Assembly (NCBI GenBank): GCA_900544115.1
Contig: UQTW01000004.1
Span: forward strand, 41,229-105,228
Direction of reading: 5' to 3'
Source of the DNA: an uncultured Collinsella sp.
GTDB taxonomy: Bacteria; Actinomycetota; Coriobacteriia; Coriobacteriales; Coriobacteriaceae
DNA: 64,000 bases
This document shows positions 41,827 through 49,131 of the stretch, in pieces. Positions within the stretch are counted from its first letter, which is position 1; each line of letters opens with the position of its first letter. The translations under genes were made by a program, and so were the position numbers. The notes below the pieces were generated by a model. It saw only the letters and a list, made by a program, of their open reading frames with translations, was not told where the DNA came from and made no database searches.

Positions 41827-43611
41827 CTAAGAGCGCTTGCGGCTCGCCATGGTGCCTGCGGCGATAGCGGCTGTTCCCGCAAGGACGGTTGCCACGATGG
41901 CCGCACCCGAGGTGTCGCCGGTTGCCGCGAGCACGCCGGTAGTCTTGGCTTTCGTGATTGAAGCCGCAACGGCCTTGGTCGGCTTTGAGCCCTCAGGCTT
42001 GGGGTTCTGCTTGGACTCCGCGGGCTTGCTTTCTGCGGGCTTGGTCTCGTCGGGCTTGGGGTCTTCCGGCTTGGCTACCTCGGGAGGTGCGATGACCATG
42101 CTCTTGGCGACAGCTTCGTTATGGGGGGAGTCGATCACAGCGTCGCCCGTGCCGATGGCTTGGCCTGCCTCGTAGATGCCGTCACGGAGCTTGCGATAGT
42201 CAATGACCTTGCCGCCTTCGGGCGTCTGGATGGCGGCGTTCTCAATCTTGATGGTGCCGATTGCCTTGCCGTCAGCGCTCATGGCACGGGCAAAGATTGC
42301 CGCTGTATCTCCTTCGGCCGTTACCTTGCTGCGGATGATCGAGATGACTGCGGGTGTGACGCCCTCGCTGGTCTGGGCAATGATGCCGATGTTCTCGCCT
42401 TGGGGCTCGGGGCTCGTCTCGCCATCTTGGTTTTCGCTGTAGGGGATGGGGCCGTCGCCGTTCTCGACATAGCGGGCTATGGCCTTGACAACGGAGTCGC
42501 TGATGTAGATGTGGCCACCCTCCTCGTTGGGTCGATCGCTTCTGGTGGAGAATGCAGCCGAAACCTCGCCTTCCGCAAACGCGTCCACGGTGGAGCCGTT
42601 CTTGACGACGATATCGTCTGGGTAGGTGAAGAGGGCAATGGCGCTACCGTATCTGCCTTTACTTGCGCGGACTGTCACGTTTGCATGATCGAGGGTGATG
42701 CCCTTGTGGGCATAGACGCCATATTCAACACCGTTTACGTTGAGGGAGGCGTTTGTGGCTGCGAGGCTGCCCTTGGCCTCGACGGCAGCGTCTTTCTCGG
42801 AGCTTGCCTTGACCTGGCTGCCGTCCGAGATGTTGATATTGCCGCCGCTCCAAAGGGCCTCACCATCAGCTGAGCTTGCCTCGACCGTCCCGCCACCCTT
42901 GATGGTGAGGTTCTTGTCGGTTCCAATACCCTTGTCCTCGGTAGTCCTGGCGGTGACGGCTCCGCTGTCGTCAATCGTGATATTACCGTTTGCCCTGATG
43001 CCATCCGATGCACCCGTGGCGTTGACGTTGCCCGAACCTTTGATAGCGAGATCACCCCCGGCATTTATGGCGTCAAACCCAGTGCTCGTGGCGTTGACGG
43101 ATCCGGTTCCGTCGATGTTGATATTACCCGTGGAGAGGATAGCGTCCTCAGTAGATGTCACGCTGAGCGTGCTGCCCGCGTCGCCTTGGATATTGAGCTC
43201 GGCGTTCTCGTTAGTGCCATGAGAAACGTTGATGCCTTCGATCCATTCGGCAGTGACGATGTTGGTCCCCGAGTAATTCACGTTGAGCTTGCCTGCGGCC
43301 TGGATCTCGCCGCCGTTATAGTTGTTGAGCTTCAAGTCGTCGGCGCCGTCCCACGACCAGGTACCGGCCTCGTCGCTCGCCGCGGTGTTGTACTTGTTGC
43401 CGCCGACCTTGACCCATTCCGCCGCGAGCGAGACGCTCGGCATGAGCAGCGAGCTCACCGTGAGCGCGCACACGGCGCCTACGACGATGCGGCGCGTCAC
43501 GCGGCGCCAGCTGCCGTGCGCGAGTCCTATGCGACGGCGAACGTCGGGTTCGGCAACATGGGTTCCGGCGGTAGTGTCATTGCGTTTGGGGGTCGTGAAC
43601 AAGGCTGCCAT
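41827..43611 (-). CDS. Sortase-anchored surface protein with carbohydrate-binding beta-helix-type repeats (copy A)
   Basis: A 594-residue cell-wall protein. It starts with a 35-residue basic stretch, a signal peptide (IVVGAVCALTVSSLLMPSVSLAA), then about 400 residues of short repeats such as GNINIDGTGSVNATSTG and GDLAIKGSGNVNATGAS, the pattern of Cthe_2159-type carbohydrate-binding domains. A Pro/Lys/Glu-rich wall-spanning stretch (KPEDPKPDETKPAESK) and the sorting signal LAATGD plus hydrophobic tail and RKRS follow. ATG 43611 has GGGAGC upstream. It is a tandem duplicate of the gene at 43920 and likely binds host or dietary glycans. Confidence 0.87.
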   Translation of the reverse strand: MAALFTTPKRNDTTAGTHVAEPDVRRRIGLAHGSWRRVTRRIVVGAVCALTVSSLLMPSVSLAAEWVKVGGNKYNTAASDEAGTWSWDGADDLKLNNYNGGEIQAAGKLNVNYSGTNIVTAEWIEGINVSHGTNENAELNIQGDAGSTLSVTSTEDAILSTGNINIDGTGSVNATSTGFDAINAGGDLAIKGSGNVNATGASDGIRANGNITIDDSGAVTARTTEDKGIGTDKNLTIKGGGTVEASSADGEALWSGGNINISDGSQVKASSEKDAAVEAKGSLAATNASLNVNGVEYGVYAHKGITLDHANVTVRASKGRYGSAIALFTYPDDIVVKNGSTVDAFAEGEVSAAFSTRSDRPNEEGGHIYISDSVVKAIARYVENGDGPIPYSENQDGETSPEPQGENIGIIAQTSEGVTPAVISIIRSKVTAEGDTAAIFARAMSADGKAIGTIKIENAAIQTPEGGKVIDYRKLRDGIYEAGQAIGTGDAVIDSPHNEAVAKSMVIAPPEVAKPEDPKPDETKPAESKPAESKQNPKPEGSKPTKAVAASITKAKTTGVLAATGDTSGAAIVATVLAGTAAIAAGTMASRKRS

Positions 43612-43632
43612 GGTTGCTCCCGTTCTCATAGG

Positions 43633-43919
43633 GCCTATACGGCTAGATTCAGCGTATCTGCTGGATGTTGCCGGCGGTAGTGCCGTTTGGAGGGCAAAAT
43701 GTCCAAAATCCGGAAGAGGAATAAGCTGCGCACCTACGCGTTGTCGGGCATTAATCACAAAGCGCGGAGCCGCTTGTTGCGACTCCGCTCGCGTGTGCGC
43801 CATACGAGTGCAAACAGGAAACGCCACCGCCGGAGGGGAGCTTGGCGGTGGCGTTGCTAAACGGCGTGCGGACTAGGCGTATTCGGGGGTGCCGCCCCGT
43901 GCGTTAAAGATCGAGGCGT
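43633..43919. repeat. Duplicated spacer between the two surface protein genes
   Basis: The stretch 43633-43715 (upstream of copy A) closely matches 45730-45812 (upstream of copy B), including GTAGTGCCGTTTGGAGGGC followed by AAAATGTCC. It is followed at 43758-43791 by AAAGCGCGGAGCCGCTTG..GACTCCGCT, a decayed copy of the terminator at 45854, and at 43818-43855 by the same GCCACCGCC stem found after copy A. So the duplicated unit was gene plus both flanking signals. No gene lies in this 309-base gap. Confidence 0.85.
43818..43855 (-). terminator. Terminator of surface protein gene (copy B)
   Basis: AAACGCCACCGCC and GGCGGTGGCGTT pair over 12 bases, as at 41732. It follows the stop of copy B on the minus strand. 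Confidence 0.88.
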
Positions 43920-45707
43920 CTATGCACGCTTGCGACTCACCGCGGCGCCGGCGGCGATGGCGGCTGTTCCCGCAAGGGCGGCTGCCACGATGGCTACGCT
44001 CGAGGCGTCGCCGGTTGCCGCGAGCTTGCCGGTGGTCTTGGCTCCCGTGGCTGCAACTGCAACGGTCTTGGTTGTCTTCGTGCCCTCGGACTTGGAACCC
44101 TCGGGCTTGGTCTCGCCTGGCTTCTCCTCGGGTTTGATCTCCTCGGGAGGCACGATGACCGTGCTCTTGGCGACAGCTTCGTTATAGGGGGAGTCGATCA
44201 CAGCGTCGCCCGTGCCGATGGTTTGACCCGCTTCGTAGATGTCGCCGTTGCTGAGCTCTTCTTTGTTGCGATAGTCAATGACCTTGCCGCCTTCAGGCGT
44301 CAGGATGGTGGAGCCTTCGATTTCGATGGTGCCGATTGCCTTGCCGTCCGCGCTCATGGCAAGGGCGAAGATCGCCGCCGTGTCTCCTTCGGCAGTGACC
44401 TTGCTGCGGACGATCGAAATAGTCGCGGGCGTGATGCCCTCGCTGGTCTGGGCGAAGATACCGATGTTCAGACCCCTAGGCTCAGGGATGACCTCGCCGC
44501 TTTGGTCGTTGCTGTAGTGGTCAGGGCCGTCGCTACCGGACTCGACATAGCGGGCTATAGCCTTAACAACGGAGTCGCTGATGTAGATGTGTCCGCCCGC
44601 GTCGTTGAGCTGGTGGTTTCTGGTAGAGATTGCAACCGAGAATTCGCCTTCCGCGAACGCGTCCACGATGGAACCATTCTTGATGACGATGTCGTCCCCG
44701 TCAGTGATGAGGGCGATGGCCTGGCCGCCGCTCGCGCTTGTGCGGACCGTTACGGTCGCGTGATCGAGTATAGCGCCCTTGCAAGCATAGACGCCATATT
44801 TAACACCACTTGCGTCAAGGGAGGCGTTCGTGACCGCGAGACTGCCCTCAGCGTTGACGGCAAGATCTCCCTCGGAGTTCGCCTTGACCTGGCTGCCGCC
44901 CGAGATGTCGATGTTGTCGTCAGCCCAAATCGCCGCTTCTTCTATCGAGCTTGCTTCTACCTTGCCACCGCCTTTGATGATCAGGTCACTGCCCGCGGCG
45001 ACGCCGTAACCTTCGCCTCCTTTAGCGATCACTGTACCAGAGGAATCGATGGTGGTCTTGCCCTTGGATTGGATGCCTTCGGTACCGCCCGTTGCATTCA
45101 CGGTGCCCGAGCCTGTGATAGAGAGATCGCCCTTTGCCTCAATTCCGTCGGAATTAGTGCTTGTGGTGTTCACAGTGCCTGGGCCAGAAATGGAAAGGTC
45201 ACCTGTTGATTTAATTGCATCGGCCTCGGCTGTCACATTGAGCTCATCCGTGCTATTCGAGCTCGTTATGTTCAACTCTGCTTTCTGGCTAGTGCAATCC
45301 TGCGCCTTGATGGCGGCCCCGGTGTAATCGGGCTTGGTTTTCACGGTGTTCTTGCCCTCGTAGGCAATGTTGAGCTTGCCCGCAGCCTTGATCGCATCGC
45401 CGTCATAGCCGTTGAGCTTCATATCGTCGGCGCCGTCCCAGCTCCAGGTGCCGGCGGCGTCTCCCGTGGGCCCCGCGGCCGCTTCATGGCGGACGCCGCC
45501 AACGTCCACCCACTCCGCCGCGAGCGAGACGCTCGGCATGAGCAGCGAACTTACCGTGAGCGCGCAGGCCAGGCCGCAGACGATGCGGCGCGTCACGCGG
45601 CGCCAGCTGCCGTGCGCGAGCAGCGTGCGACGGTGCACGTCGGGCTCGACAAAATGGGCTCCTGAGGTTTTATCATTGCGCTTGGGGGTCGTGAACAAGG
45701 TGGCCAT
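43920..45707 (-). CDS. Sortase-anchored surface protein with carbohydrate-binding beta-helix-type repeats (copy B)
   Basis: A 595-residue paralogue of the 41827 protein. The N terminus (MATLFTTPKRND) and signal peptide (ACALTVSSLLMPSVSLAAEW) are nearly identical, and the repeat core (GDLSISGPGTVNTTSTN, GDLSITGSGTVNATGGT) and Pro/Glu/Lys stretch are similar but diverged. The tail KLAATGDASSVAIVAAALAG with RKRA is again a sortase signal. The long basic segment before the hydrophobic core is unusual and shared by both. ATG 45707 was chosen; MYCLPSF upstream is in the conserved spacer. Expressed separately, judging by the terminator between them. Confidence 0.87.
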   Translation of the reverse strand: MATLFTTPKRNDKTSGAHFVEPDVHRRTLLAHGSWRRVTRRIVCGLACALTVSSLLMPSVSLAAEWVDVGGVRHEAAAGPTGDAAGTWSWDGADDMKLNGYDGDAIKAAGKLNIAYEGKNTVKTKPDYTGAAIKAQDCTSQKAELNITSSNSTDELNVTAEADAIKSTGDLSISGPGTVNTTSTNSDGIEAKGDLSITGSGTVNATGGTEGIQSKGKTTIDSSGTVIAKGGEGYGVAAGSDLIIKGGGKVEASSIEEAAIWADDNIDISGGSQVKANSEGDLAVNAEGSLAVTNASLDASGVKYGVYACKGAILDHATVTVRTSASGGQAIALITDGDDIVIKNGSIVDAFAEGEFSVAISTRNHQLNDAGGHIYISDSVVKAIARYVESGSDGPDHYSNDQSGEVIPEPRGLNIGIFAQTSEGITPATISIVRSKVTAEGDTAAIFALAMSADGKAIGTIEIEGSTILTPEGGKVIDYRNKEELSNGDIYEAGQTIGTGDAVIDSPYNEAVAKSTVIVPPEEIKPEEKPGETKPEGSKSEGTKTTKTVAVAATGAKTTGKLAATGDASSVAIVAAALAGTAAIAAGAAVSRKRA

Positions 45708-45729
45708 GGTTACTCCCATCCTCATAGGG

Positions 45730-45812
45730 CCTATGCGATTACGCCCAGCATATCTGCAGGATGTAGCCGGCGGTAGTGCCGTTTGGAGGGCAAAATGTCC
45801 AAAACTTGGGAG
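45730..45812 (-). promoter_or_regulatory. Conserved upstream region of the surface protein genes
   Basis: About 80 bases conserved with 43633-43715. On the minus strand it reads TTTTGGACATTTTGCCCTCC, then AAACGGCACTACCGCCGGC, and a CAGATATGCTG that could hold the -10 box. Conservation outside the coding region in both copies suggests a promoter or control site. Confidence 0.45.
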
Positions 45813-45853
45813 GCAATACATCGCGCGTCCGTGCGGTGCCTGGCTTTAAAAGA

Positions 45854-45888
45854 AAAGCGCGGAGCCGCTCGATGCGACTCCGCGCTTT
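45854..45888 (-). terminator. Terminator of the purine permease gene
   Basis: AAAGCGCGGAG and CTCCGCGCTTT pair; on the minus strand TTTTCTTTT follows. It lies 26 bases after the permease stop. A decayed copy is at 43758-43791. Confidence 0.88.
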
Positions 45889-45914
45889 GGTGTTCTGCTT
45901 TGGCAGCTTTGCCG

Positions 45915-47228
45915 TTACGCTACGAAGAAGTAGACGAGGAAGGCAAGGGCCGCGACCCACATGAGCGGCTTGATCTTGGAAGCTCCGCCCTTAAAGAGCG
46001 CGACGACCACGTAGGCGATAAAGCCCAGACCGATGCCGGCGGAGATGGAGTAGGTAAAGGGCACGCCGGCGACGATCATGAACGCCGGGAAGCCCTGCGA
46101 TACGTCGGACCAGTCGATCTCGGAGGCCTCGCTCATCATGAGGTAGCCGACGTAGACCAGGGCACCGCAGGTGGCGGCGCTGGAAACGATGGAGACGATG
46201 GGGGAGAAGAACGCGGCGAGAATGAACAGCACGCCGGTGGTGACGGAGGTGAGACCCGTGCGGCCACCGTCGGCGGCGCCGGACGTGGACTCGACGAAGG
46301 TGGTGATGGAGGAGGCGCCCATAAAGCCACCGGCAGCGGCGGCCACGGAGTCAACGACCAAGATGGGGCGGATGTCCTCGACATTGCCGTCCTCGGTCAA
46401 GAACTCGCCCTGCTTGGCGACGGCCATCGCGGTGCCCATGGTGTCGAAGAAGTCGCTCATGAGCAGCGAGAAGGCAACGACGAGCAGCATCGGGTCGGTC
46501 AGGACCTTCACGATGGCAAGGTTGCCGTCGGCAGTGCTGGCAAACGGGGCGCCGAAGGTCGAGAAGTCGAGCGGTGCGATGAGGCCCTCGGGCGCATGGG
46601 TGACGCCCAGCGGGATTCCGGCGATAACGGCGACGATGATGCCGATGAGCAGCGAGCCCGGCACGTTGCGGGAAGCCAGGGCAACCGTCACGACGATGGA
46701 GATGATGCCGACGATAAAGGTGGGGGAGGCGATGTCGCCCAGGCCGACGAGCGTACCGGCGCCAGCGGTGATGATGCCGGCGTCGCACAGGCCGATCATG
46801 GCGATAAACAGGCCCAGACCCACCGAGATGGCGTGGCGCAGGACCACGGGGATGGCGTCCATGATGGCCTCGCGCAGGCCGCAAAGGACGAGCAGCAAGA
46901 TGACGATACCCTCGAGGAAGATAACGCTCATGGCGACGTGCCAGTCACCGCCGCACATGGTGGTGGTGATGCCCGCGATCATGGCGTTGATGCCCAGACC
47001 CGACGCGCAGGCGAGCGGGCGGTTTGCGAAGATGCCCATGCAGATGGTCATGATGCCGGCGCCCAGGCAGGTGGCGCAGGCGAGCGCTCCCGCATCAATG
47101 CCAGCGCCCGAGAGCACTGCGGGGTTGACGGCGATGATGTAGGCCATTGCCAGGAACGTTGTCAGTCCAGCGCGAAGTTCGGTCCCGATTGTGGACTTGC
47201 GCTCGCTGACGTGAAATAGTTCGTCCAT
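45915..47228 (-). CDS. NCS2 family purine permease (AzgA/PbuG type)
   Basis: A 437-residue transporter of the AzgA-like hypoxanthine/guanine/adenine group: AYIIAVNPAVLSGAGID near the N terminus, LLMSDFFDTMGTAMAVAKQ, and SSITTFVESTSGAADGGRTGLT are its typical motifs. About 12-14 TM segments. ATG 47228 follows AAGGAAAGGG; an upstream start at 47273 lacks support. No purine riboswitch is visible in the 190-base upstream gap. It is a single gene with its own terminator. Confidence 0.93.
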   Translation of the reverse strand: MDELFHVSERKSTIGTELRAGLTTFLAMAYIIAVNPAVLSGAGIDAGALACATCLGAGIMTICMGIFANRPLACASGLGINAMIAGITTTMCGGDWHVAMSVIFLEGIVILLLVLCGLREAIMDAIPVVLRHAISVGLGLFIAMIGLCDAGIITAGAGTLVGLGDIASPTFIVGIISIVVTVALASRNVPGSLLIGIIVAVIAGIPLGVTHAPEGLIAPLDFSTFGAPFASTADGNLAIVKVLTDPMLLVVAFSLLMSDFFDTMGTAMAVAKQGEFLTEDGNVEDIRPILVVDSVAAAAGGFMGASSITTFVESTSGAADGGRTGLTSVTTGVLFILAAFFSPIVSIVSSAATCGALVYVGYLMMSEASEIDWSDVSQGFPAFMIVAGVPFTYSISAGIGLGFIAYVVVALFKGGASKIKPLMWVAALAFLVYFFVA

Positions 47229-47421
47229 GCACACCCTTTCCTTGTTCGGCCCCGAGTTTAGGCCGATTGACACGAACTTACTTACTATATCGCCTTTACA
47301 ACCTTGCTGTTCCTCGCATGTCGATGTTCGGCGCTTTGTAATGGACGGGTGGTATTTTCCGTATGAAAATGTGTAGGTACCGTATACTTAAGCAGTTACA
47401 ACGACCCCTATGGAGGAATGC

Positions 47422-47841
47422 ATGATTAAAGAGCTCTGCCACGACGAGGCTATTCTGTCCCAGCGTTGCGAGGTCGCGACTGTCGAGGACGAGTCGGTGG
47501 CACAGGACCTGATCGATACCATCAAGTCGCTCGATGATGCCGGCTGCCTTGCCGCCAACCAGATCGGCGTCACCAAGAAGGTCTGCGTCTACCTAGACGA
47601 TGCCGGCGAGCCTCATGTGCTCTACAACCCCCGTCTGGTGTTTGGCCTGGGTGCCAGCAAGATGGAGGAGAGCTGCCTGACGCACGAGGAGATCACTAAG
47701 TCTACGCGCTACATCAAGTGCAAGGTTGCCTTTGACCAGATCGTCGATGGCAAGATGAAGGAGTGCCGCCGCGACTACGCGGGCTTTGAGGCGCAGATGA
47801 TCCAGCATATGATCGATCACTGTCTTGGAAAGTTGGTCTAA
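47422..47841 (+). CDS. Peptide-deformylase-like protein with altered catalytic motif
   Basis: A 139-residue protein of the deformylase fold. Motif 1 is CLAANQIG (Gln kept), motif 2 is ESCLT instead of EGCLS (metal-binding Cys kept), and motif 3 is QHMIDH instead of QHExDH: the catalytic Glu is Met. Both His are kept, so metal binding may persist but normal deformylation is unlikely. ATG 47422 follows GGAGG. The stop codon lies in the arm of a 109-base inverted repeat. A second family member is at 55368. Confidence 0.85.
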   Translation: MIKELCHDEAILSQRCEVATVEDESVAQDLIDTIKSLDDAGCLAANQIGVTKKVCVYLDDAGEPHVLYNPRLVFGLGASKMEESCLTHEEITKSTRYIKCKVAFDQIVDGKMKECRRDYAGFEAQMIQHMIDHCLGKLV

Positions 47842-47944
47842 GGGGACCAAAGCGCCGCACCTTGCCGCTCAATCGTCGCTCGCGTACCTTAAGTACGCTT
47901 CGCTCCTCTTTCGTGGCAATCTGCGGCACTTTGACCCCTTAGAC
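47836..47944. repeat. 109-base imperfect inverted repeat overlapping a stop codon
   Basis: GTCTAAGGGGACCAAAGCGCCGCA at the left pairs with TGCGGCACTTTGACCCCTTAGAC at the right, and the inner arms (CGCTCGCGTACCTT and AAGTACGCTTCGCTC) extend it towards a centre near 47890. The TAA of the deformylase-like gene (47839-47841) is inside the left arm. Confidence 0.85.
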
Positions 47945-47984
47945 GACCTGCGGGGTTAATTTGGTTGAGTTTATCCTGATTGAA

Positions 47985-48025
47985 TAGTCCGGGCGTGACA
48001 TTGTTGTCATGTCCGGGCTTTTTTT
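47985..48025 (+). terminator. Rho-independent terminator
   Basis: AGTCCGGGCGTGAC and GTCATGTCCGGGCT form the stem with loop ATTGTT, followed by seven T. It ends 61 bases before the choloylglycine hydrolase start and closes the deformylase-like transcript. Confidence 0.92.
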
Positions 48026-48086
48026 GTTTAGGGCCCCTTTAATTGGTGACAATGAACTTAGGAAGAACGTAAAGCTTGGAGGCGCT

Positions 48087-49052
48087 ATGTGCACGAGTAT
48101 TCGATTTACCGATAATTCTGGCAACATGTATCTGGGCCGCAACCTCGACTGGAGCTTTGGATACGGTGAGCAGGTTCGTGTGATGCCCCGCGGGTTCCAC
48201 ATCCCGTATTCGTTTATCGACGACACGACAGCGGCACACGCGGTAATCGGCATGTGCATCGATTACAAGAACTATCCCATGTTTTTCGACTGCGGCAACG
48301 ATGCGGGCCTGGCAGTGGCGGGCCTCAACTTTCCCGGCTATGCCGAGTATGCCGAGGGCCCTGTCGAGGGCAAGACCAATATCGCGGCCTACGAGTTTCC
48401 CCTGTGGGTCGCCGCGACGTTTTCGACGGTCGATGAGGTCGAGGTGGCGCTGCGTGACGTGGCGATCGTGGCCAAATCGGCGGGCGAAGGCCTAGGCGTG
48501 TCGCTGCTCCACTGGATTATCGGCGACGACCGGCGCAGCATTGTGGTCGAGATGATGGCCGACGGCCTGCATGTGTACGATGACCCGGTCGACACCCTCG
48601 CCAACCAGCCGACCTTCCCGTGGCACATGGAAAACCTACGCACCTATATCACCGCCACGAACGATTTTCCGCAGACGGCAACGTGGCGCGGCGCCGAGCT
48701 TAAGCCCTATGGCGCGGGTGCCGGCATGCGCGGCATTCCCGGCGACTGCTATTCGCCGAGCCGTTTTGTAAAGGCGGCGTATCTCAATGCCAATTATCCG
48801 CAAAAGGAGAGCGAGGCCGATAACGTCGTTCGCATGTTCCGCTCGCTCGAGGGCGTGGTGATGATCGAGGGGGCGTCCAGGATGGGCGATGGCAAGTTCG
48901 AGAAGACTATCTACACCGGATGCTTTAGCGCGCGTACGGGCAATTATTACTACGCGACGTACGAGGACCCTTCGATTCGCTACGTGAGCCTGATGGATGC
49001 CGAGGGTGCGAGCCCCGATAGACTCGTGGTTCCCGATCCGCGCCGTTCGTAG
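48087..49052 (+). CDS. bsh: Choloylglycine hydrolase / bile salt hydrolase family protein
   Basis: A 321-residue Ntn-hydrolase. The first residue after Met is Cys2, the nucleophile freed on processing, followed by the family start MCTSIRFTDN and GRNLDWS with the catalytic Arg18 and Asp21; VAGLNFPGYA and the late SPSRFVKAA with Arg are also conserved. Such enzymes remove glycine or taurine from bile salts, or acyl groups from penicillin or acyl-homoserine lactones. ATG 48087 follows TTGGAGG; the frame upstream contains the terminator. No signal peptide, so it acts in the cytoplasm. Substrate preference is not read from sequence. Confidence 0.9.
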   Translation: MCTSIRFTDNSGNMYLGRNLDWSFGYGEQVRVMPRGFHIPYSFIDDTTAAHAVIGMCIDYKNYPMFFDCGNDAGLAVAGLNFPGYAEYAEGPVEGKTNIAAYEFPLWVAATFSTVDEVEVALRDVAIVAKSAGEGLGVSLLHWIIGDDRRSIVVEMMADGLHVYDDPVDTLANQPTFPWHMENLRTYITATNDFPQTATWRGAELKPYGAGAGMRGIPGDCYSPSRFVKAAYLNANYPQKESEADNVVRMFRSLEGVVMIEGASRMGDGKFEKTIYTGCFSARTGNYYYATYEDPSIRYVSLMDAEGASPDRLVVPDPRRS

Positions 49053-49131
49053 CCGATAGCTTTACTGCAATGCAATGCGGCCCCGCATCTCCTGTGAGGT
49101 GCAGGGCCGCTGTCATTGATTTGCGACGTCG

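Noticed and set aside
45783..47219. Long plus-strand open frame (478 codons) opposite the purine permease
   Set aside because: It is the antisense shadow of a clear NCS2 permease, with no ribosome site and a Gly/Asp/His-rich product typical of high-GC shadows.
47229..47421. Purine riboswitch before the NCS2 permease
   Set aside because: No aptamer core (TATA..GGTTTC type loops) can be found in the upstream gap.
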